A DNA stretch of 51,665 bases from assembly GCA_021738565.1 (NCBI GenBank), contig JAIPBT010000029.1, forward strand, positions 1 through 51,665, given 5' to 3'. Positions 8,553-18,089 of this stretch are shown here, in pieces. The translations under genes and the position numbers were made by a program. The DNA comes from Bacteroidales bacterium (GTDB lineage: Bacteria; Bacteroidota; Bacteroidia; Bacteroidales; GCA-2748055). Position 1 is the first letter of the stretch; the number at the start of each line of letters is the position of its first letter. Under the pieces are notes generated by a model. It saw only the letters and a program-made list of their open reading frames with translations. It was not told the DNA's origin and did not search any database.

Positions 8553-9456
8553 GATTGACCTCCTTTCTATCAGGTGCGGCTATCCTGATGAAGATATCAT
8601 TCAGGGAAGGCCGTGTAATTTCGAATTTTTTGATAGCAGTGTTTTTCATGATCTCTGCAAGTATTTTTTGGGGATCGGCCCGATCCTCCAGTTTCAGTTC
8701 CTGCAATTTCCCGTAGTTGTTTATTTTACTGATTCCCCGTATACCGGTCAAGGCACTTTCACCCTTTTCAGTTTGTACAACGAGGGTATCTGCTCCGTAC
8801 CTGTCCTGAATTTCATACAATGTCCCGTCAAGGACCTTCTCTCCTTTATAGATCATAAAAATATTGTCACACATTTTTTCTGCCATGCCCATATCATGGG
8901 TACTGAAAATGATGGTTGATCCCTTTTTTTGCAGGTCGAGAATGACATCTTTGAGAATTTCGGCATTTACCGGATCAAGTCCGCTGAAAGGTTCATCCAG
9001 GATGATGATTTCAGGTTCATTGATGATTGTTGCGATGAACTGTAGTTTCTGTGTCATTCCCTTGCTGAGTGTCTCAACCTTCTTTTCAGAGAATGTGGCA
9101 AGGTCAAGCTTGTTCAGCCAGTAACGTATCTTTGTTCTGAGATCGGATCCGCCACCCAATTCTCCCATAAACATCAGTATATCGTTCACTTTCATTTTTT
9201 TATACAGGCCACGGTCTTCCGGCAGGTACCCGATATTATCGGTTACGATACCATTCCGATGGTTGCCATGGATCTTGATCTCCCCGGAATCCGGATAGAA
9301 GATTTTCATGATCATTCTGATGGTGGTGGTTTTACCGGAACCATTGGGCCCGATAAATCCATAAATGCTGCCTTTTGGAACTGTCAAAGACAGATCTTTT
9401 ACTGCCACTACCGATCCGAAAGTCTTGGTAATGTTGTTCAGTTCTATAATATTCAT
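8545..9456 (-). CDS. ABC transporter ATP-binding protein (NatA-like)
   Basis: The 303-residue ATPase energises the adjacent permease. Walker A is GPNGSGKTT (residues 36-44), the signature is LSKGMTQKLQF, Walker B is IIILDEPFSGLDP and the switch histidine is in IIFSTHDM. A C-terminal domain of about 80 residues after the core is usual for the NatA/DUF4162 group. It is the first gene of a two-gene unit, upstream of the permease, and is divergent from the truncated gene at 9579. Confidence 0.92.
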   Translation of the reverse strand: MNIIELNNITKTFGSVVAVKDLSLTVPKGSIYGFIGPNGSGKTTTIRMIMKIFYPDSGEIKIHGNHRNGIVTDNIGYLPEDRGLYKKMKVNDILMFMGELGGGSDLRTKIRYWLNKLDLATFSEKKVETLSKGMTQKLQFIATIINEPEIIILDEPFSGLDPVNAEILKDVILDLQKKGSTIIFSTHDMGMAEKMCDNIFMIYKGEKVLDGTLYEIQDRYGADTLVVQTEKGESALTGIRGISKINNYGKLQELKLEDRADPQKILAEIMKNTAIKKFEITRPSLNDIFIRIAAPDRKEVNHA

Positions 9457-9578
9457 TTAGGAGTGACTTTGATATGAGGTACCAAATTTAATAAATAGAT
9501 TCATATGACGCACAGAGATGATTCAGAACATAAGGGTATGGTGTTTGTTTATTGCTATGAATTTCCCATTTCATACAT

Positions 9579-9947
9579 TTGAAAGCAAGCATCAATTTTC
9601 AACTTTTCACTCTCATCTTTGTATTGGGATTGGTACCGCCTTTGTTTTCCCAGGATTCGGGGAGATCCTTTTATCAGGCATCAGACATCATTTATGAAAA
9701 AATATACCTTCATGTTGACAGGGAATTCTATTCATCCCATGAGAATATATGTTTCAAGATTTATCTTTTAAGCGGCATAGATCATAAACCTGTGGAAGGA
9801 TACAAAAATATATATGTTCAACTGGTGAATGATTCAGGCAGTGTGGTTGACGAACGGCTTATTCTTTTAAGTGATGGTGGGAAAATATGTACAGGCCCGG
9901 CTGATTACTCTGTAAGTAAATTTAGGATGAATCTATGGAATTTTTGA
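9579..9947 (+). pseudogene. Truncated N-terminal copy of the adjacent MG2/plug outer-membrane protein
   Basis: The 122 residues have a signal peptide (ending PPLFSQ) and match the first 115 or so residues of the protein at 10011 along their length: IIYEKIYLHVDREFYSSHENI against VYEKVYLHIDRENYAPRED, then YKNIYVQLVND against YKNVYVQLVDE, and YSVSKFRMNLWNF against YTIRAFTRYQENF, where it stops. About five to seven residues are missing before that last block. It looks like a partial tandem duplication that lost everything beyond the first MG2-like domain. A short secreted single-domain protein cannot be excluded, since the frame is open and the signal peptide is intact. Confidence 0.7.
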
Positions 9948-10010
9948 TTAGGTTTGTCAGGATGCTTTGATATTGGTGATCTGAAAGCGAATTTTAATCC
10001 TTTTGTTAAA

Positions 10011-12395
10011 ATGAAGAAACTGTTGTTTCCATTGGTATTGCTATTTGTTAATGTACCCTTGTTTTCACAGGAGGATGGCTACATTCCGGCACTTGTCAAT
10101 GAGGCTGTTTATGAAAAGGTTTACCTGCACATTGACAGGGAGAATTATGCACCCCGGGAAGACATATGGTTCAAGGTATACCTGGTGAGCGGGATCAGCA
10201 ACAGGCTCATAGATGGATACAAGAATGTTTACGTACAGCTTGTCGATGAGAAAGGGGAAATACATGACAGCAAACTGATCCTGGTCAGTGATGGTGTGGG
10301 TATCGGAGATTTCAGACTACCTGCGACTATTGGGCAGGGGCAGTATACCATACGTGCGTTTACCAGGTACCAGGAAAACTTTGGCGAAGAAAGTTATTAT
10401 CATAAAAAGATATGGATCTCCGAATCAAAACCGCAGGCAGAGCTGGTCGATGAGCACGACCCCAATGCCATCGATGTTGGATTTTACCCGGAGGGCGGAA
10501 ATTTAGTGCTGAATTCTTCGAATACCATAGCATTCAAGGCAATAAATAGCGAAGGTTACGGGATATCCGTAGACGGATTTGTTCTCAATGACATGGGTGA
10601 TACAATCACACCATTCAGTTCGGATTGGATCGGTATGGGTAAATTTGCACTGATGCCTTCAGAAGGACGGTCTTACCATGCCGTCCTGGAAGCCTATCCA
10701 GATTTTAAATATGATTTTCCCCGTGCACAGGTTAACGGCATCAATCTTTATTGCAGGGATGAGACCACACAAATAAAATTTGGCGCCGGCAGGAACTTTA
10801 ATATTGAAGGCCGGCAGGACCTGATTTTACATGCATCCCATAAAGGCATCGAATTGTTCAGGAAGGAAATTCAGCTCAATGGATTTTATGGAGAGATTAC
10901 CGTACCCAAAGAGCGGTTTCCACTTGGCATTTCAAAAATCACCCTGAAAAATACAAATGACCGGATACTTGCTGAAAGGCTTATTTTCGTAAAAACAGAT
11001 GCACCTGCACTTGATATTGAAACATCAAAAAGTTCCTATGACAAGCGAAGTGAGGTAAATATCAATATTCAATCATTGCTGGATGGGAATGACAGTCTAA
11101 ATGCGGGGGTCTCCGTAGCAGTAGTTAACAGAAATTACCTGTCGAGAAAAGGTTATCAGTCTGATATGCAGAGTTACCTTCTTATTGATTCTGAACTTAA
11201 AGGACCGGTTGAGTCTTCTGCTTCTTTTTTTACTGATAGTGAATGGATCAGCTCATACGAAAAGCTTGATCTGCTGATGCTTGTGCATGGTTGGAGAAGT
11301 TATTACTGGCCGGATATCATCATCTCGGAACCGGATGATCTGGAAGGTTGGGAAGATATTGGGATCACCATTGAAGGCCGGGTAAAACGTCACCTGGGCA
11401 GGAAAAGGGTTTCAAATGGTAAAGTTGTGGTAGGACCTTTCGGACCCAACATGACCTTTATAGAATCAGTTACCGATAGGGACGGGAATTTCAGGTTTGA
11501 CAGGCTTTTTATCCCTGATTCAACCAGGTTGATCATTCAGGCTAAAACCGCAGGTGGCAGTAACAGGACTGAAATATTGGTAGATCAGATTTACAAAAAA
11601 GATACCAGAACAAGCCAGGAACTGATCGACAGTGTGATCTATGACCTCATCGTACCCAATTCGTATTACAGTTTTAATTTTTCAAAACTGGAGGCAGAAA
11701 GGAAGTATGCCATTGAATCCGGTACATACTGGCTGGATGAGGTGGAAGTAATTACCGGGCAGAAGAAATCGGTTATCAATCTGACTGAAGAGGCTGACAG
11801 GACCTATGGTTCTCCTGACCGGAGGTTTGAAATCTCTCCGGATGACATGAACTATCTGAACATTTATGATTATCTTGAGAACAGGATCCCCGGGATGGTG
11901 GTCCAGGGAAATTCCATATCCATTAGGGGAGGGCAATCACCTACAATACTGCTGGATGATGTGGTAAATGATCTTGTTGAGATCGGTCATATACCCATGG
12001 GTGATATCGATCATATTGATGTATTTATGTCGGGCGTTAACACTGCAGCATTTGGTTCACGAGGAGCCGACGGCATCATTGCCATTTATACAAAGATGGG
12101 GAGTGTAAATAGCGATTTCCACCGGTATGTGAAGGGAAGGTATTCGGAAGTGGTGGACGGGTTTCAGCGCCCCAGGCGTTTTTATTCTCCGAAATACAAC
12201 ATGCATAACATAAACAGTGAAGTTCCGGATTTTAGGCCCACGCTTTACTGGAATCCAATCGTTGATTTCCAGGATGATCATGCATCAGTAAGTTTTTTCA
12301 CATCGGATTTCGTTAGCAAATACCTTGTTATCGTAGAGGGGATAAGCGACCAGGGAGAAATTTGTACCGGAATTGGCGAATTTGATGTCAAATAA
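10011..12395 (+). CDS. MG2-like and TonB-plug domain outer-membrane-associated protein
   Basis: A 794-residue exported protein; signal peptide MKKLLFPLVLLFVNVPLFSQ. The start at 10011 is chosen because an ATG followed by this signal fits, whereas the 19 codons upstream do not. The N-terminal third has macroglobulin-like (MG2) strands (YLHIDRENYAPREDIWFKVY), a carboxypeptidase-regulatory-like domain lies at about 455-530 (ITIEGRVKRHLGRKRVSNG), and a plug-like domain at about 605-700 (YLENRIPGMVVQGNSISIRG, ending GADGIIAIYTK). Such proteins are common in Bacteroidota and have plug domains without a TonB-receptor barrel; their role is unknown, perhaps as partners of outer-membrane complexes. Confidence 0.8.
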   Translation: MKKLLFPLVLLFVNVPLFSQEDGYIPALVNEAVYEKVYLHIDRENYAPREDIWFKVYLVSGISNRLIDGYKNVYVQLVDEKGEIHDSKLILVSDGVGIGDFRLPATIGQGQYTIRAFTRYQENFGEESYYHKKIWISESKPQAELVDEHDPNAIDVGFYPEGGNLVLNSSNTIAFKAINSEGYGISVDGFVLNDMGDTITPFSSDWIGMGKFALMPSEGRSYHAVLEAYPDFKYDFPRAQVNGINLYCRDETTQIKFGAGRNFNIEGRQDLILHASHKGIELFRKEIQLNGFYGEITVPKERFPLGISKITLKNTNDRILAERLIFVKTDAPALDIETSKSSYDKRSEVNINIQSLLDGNDSLNAGVSVAVVNRNYLSRKGYQSDMQSYLLIDSELKGPVESSASFFTDSEWISSYEKLDLLMLVHGWRSYYWPDIIISEPDDLEGWEDIGITIEGRVKRHLGRKRVSNGKVVVGPFGPNMTFIESVTDRDGNFRFDRLFIPDSTRLIIQAKTAGGSNRTEILVDQIYKKDTRTSQELIDSVIYDLIVPNSYYSFNFSKLEAERKYAIESGTYWLDEVEVITGQKKSVINLTEEADRTYGSPDRRFEISPDDMNYLNIYDYLENRIPGMVVQGNSISIRGGQSPTILLDDVVNDLVEIGHIPMGDIDHIDVFMSGVNTAAFGSRGADGIIAIYTKMGSVNSDFHRYVKGRYSEVVDGFQRPRRFYSPKYNMHNINSEVPDFRPTLYWNPIVDFQDDHASVSFFTSDFVSKYLVIVEGISDQGEICTGIGEFDVK

Positions 12396-12397
12396 CA

Positions 12398-13093
12398 CTA
12401 CCCCGTTTCACTGATCCTTTGCAATCTTGAAACATCGGTTACCTCAATATTTTTTCCATTCATCCTGATCAGGCCATCCTCACTGAATTTCTTCAGCATT
12501 CTGACCGCTGTTTCGGAACTCATACCGGAAAGTTCCGCAATTTCCTTTCGGGAAAGGGGCAGGTAAAAATTATCCTGTTTGAATATTCTTTCAGAGAGGC
12601 ATAAAATTATATCGGCAAGACGTCCGTAAGCCTGTTTGAAAGTCATGCAAAAAAAACGGCCGTAGATCTGAACGCTGTTTGCACTCAGTATGTTAATGAT
12701 CTCTTTCGAGAAGTCGTTGTTTTGTGCCAGCGCCTGGCGGAAAACTTTTACATCTATCTGGCGGACAACGGAATCGACATAAACTTTTGCAGAATACGGG
12801 AATGTGGCAAATTCTTCGGAAACAGCTGATAGTCCTATGAATGATCCTCCCGGGGTCAGCCTCAATAACAGGGAGTTTGTGCCATTGTCAACAAATACTT
12901 TGGCAAGACCTTCTTCCACATACATGATCTGTGAGACAAAGCCGCCCTGTTTGCAGATCATCTCGCCTTTTTTGTATTTGATCCTAACGGAACTTTCATC
13001 AATGATCCTGCGTTCTTCATCACTCAGTTTATCAAAGCATTTACAGTCATACGAACTGATGGTACACCCTGAAAACTTAATGCTGTTTTCCAT
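12398..13093 (-). CDS. Crp/Fnr family transcriptional regulator
   Basis: The 231-residue protein has a cyclic-nucleotide-binding-like sensor domain (residues 20-135, IMYVEEGLAKVFVDNG) and a C-terminal winged helix-turn-helix with LSRKEIAELSGMSSETAVRMLKKF as recognition region. Cysteines at 10, 17 and 19 sit ahead of the sensor domain, roughly where FNR holds iron-sulfur ligands, but the spacing differs from FNR, so redox sensing is only a possibility. It is divergent (189-bp gap) from the multiheme cytochrome and rhodanese genes, which it probably controls. I could not find a clear Crp/Fnr palindrome in the gap. Confidence 0.88.
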   Translation of the reverse strand: MENSIKFSGCTISSYDCKCFDKLSDEERRIIDESSVRIKYKKGEMICKQGGFVSQIMYVEEGLAKVFVDNGTNSLLLRLTPGGSFIGLSAVSEEFATFPYSAKVYVDSVVRQIDVKVFRQALAQNNDFSKEIINILSANSVQIYGRFFCMTFKQAYGRLADIILCLSERIFKQDNFYLPLSRKEIAELSGMSSETAVRMLKKFSEDGLIRMNGKNIEVTDVSRLQRISETG

Positions 13094-13282
13094 TCTATCC
13101 AGTGTATTTTACGTAAATATAAAAAAGAATCAATTAATATATTGTTTTAGGACATTTAAAGTAGTGAGATATATCATTTTATTTTATAGTGTGTAACAGC
13201 CTGCAATTGTAGGAAGAGTCGGGAGAAACGAACAATTTAGTACCATATTTATATTGTGAATTGAAAAACAAAACCTGAGCAC

Positions 13283-14656
13283 ATGAAAACAATTCTGTTT
13301 GGGAGAATATGTTTGATTCGGATCATGTTGTTGCCTTTTTTTATAATGGTTAGCTGTACGCGGCATCAGATTCCCGATTATAGTGATGTAGCCTCTTGCG
13401 TGGGGTGTCACACCAACCAGGCACATCTGGAGGCGGTTGCTTCAGATGAAGAACCACCGGAAATTGGCGGCTGTGGTGGTTCTGCTCCATATTTTCCGCC
13501 GTACGAGCGGGTATACATGGACGAGGAGGGTTATAAGAAATTCAAAGAAGGTTACCATAATATAGGGTGCACCTCTTGTCACGGTGGTGTTAACGGAACC
13601 CATGAGAAAGACCTGGCACATTCCGGAGATTTTTTGAAGCATCCTTCAACAAAGTATGCAACAAAATGTGGTGCATGTCATGGGGAGATTGCAGAGAACT
13701 TCACAACAAGCTTGCACAATGGCACCGGACAGAAAAGAAAGGTGACCATGCGAATGGGGCTTGAAGGGGCGCACCAGTTTGATGAATTGCCTCCTGAGAT
13801 GATAGATGGATACAATTCCAACTGTGCAACCTGCCACGGAACCTGCGGTAACTGCCATGTGAACAGGCCTCCGATCGGAGGTGGGGGGTTGGCCAACGGA
13901 CACGCATTTACTAAGAATCCGGATATGCTGAATACCTGTATTTCCTGCCATACTTCAAGGGGAGGCCATGCATACCTAGGTGTTGCATCGGGTACCGATC
14001 CGGATGTACACCTGGATGATTACGACTTTGAATGTATTGATTGCCATAATGGAATGGAGCTTCACGGGAATGGCGACAGCACTGTGACACACCGTTATGC
14101 CTACTCAGAACTGCCCAGTTGCGAAAGTATGAATTGCCACCCGGATGTGGCTGCCTCCAACGATTACCATACACGACACATCGGTGATTTCAACTGTCAG
14201 GTTTGTCATTCCCAGGATTACAACAACTGTGCAAGCTGTCATATTCACGGGGAGGGGGCACGCGTTCCTGCATACCTTGATTTTAAAATTGCCAGGAACC
14301 CAATACCTGAAACCAAACCGGGATTTAAGTATGCACTTGTAAGAAGAACGCTTTCTGCCCCGGATAGCTGGAAAGAGTATGGTGTGGATGAATATCTTGA
14401 TTTTAACGCACATCCGACATTCAATTTCACAACACCCCATAACATTTTAAGGATCACATCCAGGACAGATGTAGGTGATGGTAACTGTACATCAAAATGC
14501 CACATATGGACCGATGGCGATTCTATCTATAACAGGAATTTGTACCTTTTTGAAGATACTGAAATTGAAGGAATGCAATTATTTGACTGGGACAAAGAAG
14601 CTTCAGCGGATATTTTCGTGAATGAATCAGACCTTCCTGCAAGTTGGTTCAACTAG
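13283..14656 (+). CDS. Multiheme c-type cytochrome (lipoprotein)
   Basis: A 457-residue exported electron carrier. The signal ends in a likely lipobox (IMVSC, cysteine 25). Nine canonical CxxCH haem-binding motifs start at residues 39, 96, 129, 181, 188, 219, 251, 305 and 316. Two more candidates are non-canonical: CESMNCH at 280 (CX4CH) and CTSKCH at 402 (CX3CH), so 9 to 11 haems. Many scattered histidines could be distal ligands. It lacks obvious similarity to NrfA or octahaem nitrite reductases that I can assign. The rhodanese gene follows 48 nt downstream, and a Crp/Fnr gene is divergent, suggesting anaerobic respiration linked to sulfur. Confidence 0.88.
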   Translation: MKTILFGRICLIRIMLLPFFIMVSCTRHQIPDYSDVASCVGCHTNQAHLEAVASDEEPPEIGGCGGSAPYFPPYERVYMDEEGYKKFKEGYHNIGCTSCHGGVNGTHEKDLAHSGDFLKHPSTKYATKCGACHGEIAENFTTSLHNGTGQKRKVTMRMGLEGAHQFDELPPEMIDGYNSNCATCHGTCGNCHVNRPPIGGGGLANGHAFTKNPDMLNTCISCHTSRGGHAYLGVASGTDPDVHLDDYDFECIDCHNGMELHGNGDSTVTHRYAYSELPSCESMNCHPDVAASNDYHTRHIGDFNCQVCHSQDYNNCASCHIHGEGARVPAYLDFKIARNPIPETKPGFKYALVRRTLSAPDSWKEYGVDEYLDFNAHPTFNFTTPHNILRITSRTDVGDGNCTSKCHIWTDGDSIYNRNLYLFEDTEIEGMQLFDWDKEASADIFVNESDLPASWFN

Positions 14657-14704
14657 GAAAAAATCTATGAAATAAAACTATTATTAACATTTAAAATTTG
14701 AAAG

Positions 14705-15667
14705 ATGAAGAAGATTAAATTATTGGCATTAAGCTTTGTAACAATCTCATTATTGCTGGTATCATGCAGTAAGACCGTTGATGAATCACTGGTACTGGCA
14801 GAATACCTTGAATCTACTGACAGTCCTGTTGATGTACAATCACTGAACAAACTGATCTCTGCTGCTGATCTGAATGCACTTGTTTTAACCGGCAACCCCT
14901 ATATTATTGACATCAGGGGTGATGAGTACAATACACCCGGTCACATTGAGGGTGCCGTTCATGTTGCTGCCGGAGATGTAATCTCACATTTGGACAACAT
15001 AGATGTTTCCGCTTATGATAAAGTGGTAATTGCCTGCTATACAGGGCAAACGGCCGCTTTTGTGGTTTCACTTGCCAATCTTGCCGGTTATGACACCTAC
15101 TCTCTGGCATTTGGAATGAGCTCATGGAATGCTGTTACAGCAGGACCCTGGAACAGCAATGCAGTGAATACCTTTGAAACACAATTGGAAACCGCTTCAA
15201 ATCCAAAGGGAGAAGAGGGAGCAATGCCGGTGTTTGAGACAGGCTTTGAAGCAGCAGAAGATATCCTTGACGCAAGAATCTCAGCAGTGAACGAGGATGG
15301 ATTTGCCAATTCCTCTATTGGCGCTGCAGATGTTTTTGCCAATCCGGATCATTATTATATTGTCAATTACTGGCCTGAGGAAGCATACAACAAGGGTCAT
15401 GTACCGGGCGCTATTCAATATACTACCAATACGAGCATGTTGACTACAGCGGATCTGAAAACACTACCGCCAGACAAGCCTATCGTTGTGTATTGCTATA
15501 CAGGCCAGGGAAGCGCATTCCTGACTGCATATCTTAAAGTGTTGGGTTATGATTGCTTGTCTTTGAAATTCGGGATCAATGGTATAGCAACCGACTGGGC
15601 GGCAGAGAACGACTTGACCGCATGGGGAGAAGGGAAAATAGGTGATTATCCACTTGTGACGGAATAG
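14705..15667 (+). CDS. Tandem-rhodanese lipoprotein
   Basis: The 320-residue protein has a lipoprotein signal (LLLVSC, cysteine 21) and two rhodanese domains. The first carries YIIDIRGDEYNTPGHIEGAVH and active-site loop CYTGQT (Cys111); the second carries YIVNYWPEEAYNKGHVPGA and loop CYTGQG (Cys264). Both cysteines are retained, so both domains could carry a persulfide, though the second has lost the usual DxR of the first motif. It probably acts at the outer face of the inner membrane or in the outer membrane with the cytochrome encoded just upstream. A strong terminator follows at 15691. Confidence 0.88.
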   Translation: MKKIKLLALSFVTISLLLVSCSKTVDESLVLAEYLESTDSPVDVQSLNKLISAADLNALVLTGNPYIIDIRGDEYNTPGHIEGAVHVAAGDVISHLDNIDVSAYDKVVIACYTGQTAAFVVSLANLAGYDTYSLAFGMSSWNAVTAGPWNSNAVNTFETQLETASNPKGEEGAMPVFETGFEAAEDILDARISAVNEDGFANSSIGAADVFANPDHYYIVNYWPEEAYNKGHVPGAIQYTTNTSMLTTADLKTLPPDKPIVVYCYTGQGSAFLTAYLKVLGYDCLSLKFGINGIATDWAAENDLTAWGEGKIGDYPLVTE

Positions 15668-15690
15668 AGACCTTTTCCCAAACAATACAA

Positions 15691-15719
15691 AGGGTACCGG
15701 TTCCGGCACCCTTTTTTTT
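15691..15719 (+). terminator. Rho-independent terminator after the rhodanese gene
   Basis: GGGTACCGG and CCGGCACCC form a GC-rich stem with one mismatch and a TT loop, followed by a run of eight T. It ends the cytochrome-rhodanese transcription unit on the plus strand. Confidence 0.85.
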
Positions 15720-15812
15720 ATCTGTTACATTTTGTTTTTCGGGAACCGGCATTTACTGAAAGAATTTCAGGTTATGTAACATTATGATTAATAATCATCA
15801 TGTTCGGTTCAT

Positions 15813-17999
15813 TTATATCTCGAGATTTGTCAATTCATGGGTTACCTGAAAATCATATTCGGGGTATTCGTAAATGGGCATCCTGCTTTCGGTCTGTCCG
15901 ATTGAATAACCATACAGTCCCTGGTAGTCATCCCGCTTTTCGCCAAGTTCTTCCATTTGGTTGAGGTACTCATGGATTGATTTTGATTCGATGATGATCA
16001 CTTTCCCCATCTTATTAATGATCGGGCTGTGGTTCCTGGTTTTGTCATGATCAAATTCAAGGATCCTTCTTCCATATCTTGTTATGCCTATAACCCTGAA
16101 AGACAGACTTTTACCTACTCCCGGAAGATTTAGTACATTCCTGTCACATGCCAAAAAGGGCAGATCAGCATTGCTCCTGAGTGCCTGGATATTTTCTGGC
16201 ATCCTGGTTGGTTCTTCTGAGAATTCCCTGATGGTTTTATAGTACTTTTCATCAATCTTTCCAAAATATTTCTCTTCGAGTTGTTCCTGTACAACCCTGG
16301 CATTGGGGGCAAATCCAAAACTATTTTCCATGTACCCTTTTACAGTAAAAGTATAATAGGGAAGCACGCCTATATCATTTAGGGCCTGTCTTAGTTTGGC
16401 AGAATGACCGCGTCTTGATGCAGGTGCTGTAAATACTTCCTGGTTTGTAATTATCCATCCTGCTCCAATCAGTTTTTGGATTGCAGTATTGGCTTCTGGG
16501 GTGACCTCCATTGGGGAAATGAAATGGGTTTGTATCACAAATTGTCTGATGCCAACTTTTTCTGCCTTCTGTTTGAAATCGTGCAGGATAGAGACAAGCT
16601 TTTGGGTAATCCTCTGGGGAAGATAAACGGGAAGTCTGGTACCAAAACGTACCCTGACAATCTCAGCTCTTTTTTCACCTTCCGGCAGCGCTGAATTCTT
16701 TTCACGTTTTCTTTTTGCCATCTGGTAGACCTCTTCAAGGATATTCCCGAGTGTATTGTCAGAACTCATAAACGCATCCCCCCCTGTGATCAGTATGTCC
16801 CTTAGTTGCGTATCTTCCTCGAAGTATTTTAAAAGCCGTTTCAGCTTGTCGGGCCATTTTTCATTCGGCATCAATTTGTCGAGATTAAAATTAAGGCGTC
16901 CCGACTGGAAATCATACATTCTCTGGCAGGAGGAACAGAGGCCCCCGCATGCACGACCCATTGAATCAGGTATCATGATGGCCACTTCGGGATATCTCCT
17001 GTGAACGTTATTGTGTGAAGGAAGGATCCATCCTGCTTCATTTGGTTTGCCGGGTTCAACCTTGTCTTCTTTCTCCCATGCAATGATCGATCCGAACTCA
17101 TTTACAAGTTGTTTGCTGTAAAGTATGTAGTATCTGATGGCAAGATCAGCTCCTACTGCAAAGTATGGAACCCTGACATGCAGGAGGGACAGGTAGTAGG
17201 GATTCACAAAAAATGGGATGCCCGCTTCTTCGGCTTCCTTCAGTATCTTTAAAGTATCCGGATCCAGCGAGTAATCCAGCATTTCATTGATCAGTTCCGG
17301 TGAACGAAAAGCAAAATGCAAGTGAAATTTTTGTTGTTCCCACCAGCGTTGTATTTTTTCCAGTTTGTCTGCTTCTGTATCGCTATTGTTAAACTGGTAT
17401 TTATCGCTTTTTAGTTCTTCCTTATCCAGTTTTCGGGCAAGTATCTTAATGATCCTTAATTTGTTTTCTTCCCTTAGCTGAATGATTCTGGGATCAAGTC
17501 CTGTAGGAAACCTGTCCATCCACTCCTCCACTTTTGACCTGGAAGGTTTTTTCCCCCTGGTTGTACCATTCAATTGCCTGAAAAGCTGGATCATATCCTT
17601 GAAAAAACCGGGTTTTGCACCTCCTGTGCCTTTGTTCACTGCCAGCCAGAGTAGACGGAGAGGATTGCTTACAGCAATTTCACCATGGAGATTCTGGTCC
17701 GGATATTCCTTTCCCGCGTTGTCAATGTAATCGAGGATCCTGATGATCGCGTAATCCTTCCATTTCAACTTGTTGAACATTGTTCTGTCGGATTCACCGG
17801 AATGATAAAAATTAAAAGCTGCTTTGTGTTCTTTAAATGATTTTTCGATCCATTCCCTTACGCCGACTACAACTTCGGTTTCGTTTTTGGAATTTCGCAA
17901 GATGGTTTCCAGGGGAGGGTTTTCTTCCAGCAGTTGCTGCAGTAACCTGTGGGATTCCACGTTGATGGCGATCCTGTCCAGTTTTTCGATTTCAGTCAT
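15813..17999 (-). CDS. KamA-family radical SAM protein with long N-terminal extension
   Basis: The 728-residue protein has a lysine-2,3-aminomutase-like core in its C-terminal half. The radical SAM cluster motif is CGGLCSSC (Cys351, 355, 358), followed by ILITGGDAFM. A lysine at 630 in LPGVGKS sits where LAM holds its PLP lysine (GGGGK). By eye, however, the two aspartates that anchor lysine in LAM are not conserved: the PYYTFTVKGYMENSFGF segment around 554 replaces the CD...HFR motif, and the position seven residues before the PLP lysine is leucine. It is therefore probably a PLP-dependent mutase with another substrate. Residues 1-330 form an extension absent from classical LAM, of about 415 residues. 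Confidence 0.82.
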   Translation of the reverse strand: MTEIEKLDRIAINVESHRLLQQLLEENPPLETILRNSKNETEVVVGVREWIEKSFKEHKAAFNFYHSGESDRTMFNKLKWKDYAIIRILDYIDNAGKEYPDQNLHGEIAVSNPLRLLWLAVNKGTGGAKPGFFKDMIQLFRQLNGTTRGKKPSRSKVEEWMDRFPTGLDPRIIQLREENKLRIIKILARKLDKEELKSDKYQFNNSDTEADKLEKIQRWWEQQKFHLHFAFRSPELINEMLDYSLDPDTLKILKEAEEAGIPFFVNPYYLSLLHVRVPYFAVGADLAIRYYILYSKQLVNEFGSIIAWEKEDKVEPGKPNEAGWILPSHNNVHRRYPEVAIMIPDSMGRACGGLCSSCQRMYDFQSGRLNFNLDKLMPNEKWPDKLKRLLKYFEEDTQLRDILITGGDAFMSSDNTLGNILEEVYQMAKRKREKNSALPEGEKRAEIVRVRFGTRLPVYLPQRITQKLVSILHDFKQKAEKVGIRQFVIQTHFISPMEVTPEANTAIQKLIGAGWIITNQEVFTAPASRRGHSAKLRQALNDIGVLPYYTFTVKGYMENSFGFAPNARVVQEQLEEKYFGKIDEKYYKTIREFSEEPTRMPENIQALRSNADLPFLACDRNVLNLPGVGKSLSFRVIGITRYGRRILEFDHDKTRNHSPIINKMGKVIIIESKSIHEYLNQMEELGEKRDDYQGLYGYSIGQTESRMPIYEYPEYDFQVTHELTNLEI

Positions 18000-18089
18000 G
18001 ATTTCTTGAATTATCTGATAAGTTACTTAAAAAACAGAAAGAAAGGAAATCTGCAGATATAGAAAAATTTTCTTATTGATATTGTAAAA

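Noticed and set aside
7239-9456. Lantibiotic or sodium specificity of the ABC exporter
   Set aside because: No neighbouring peptide, kinase or immunity gene; only the NatAB family level is supported.
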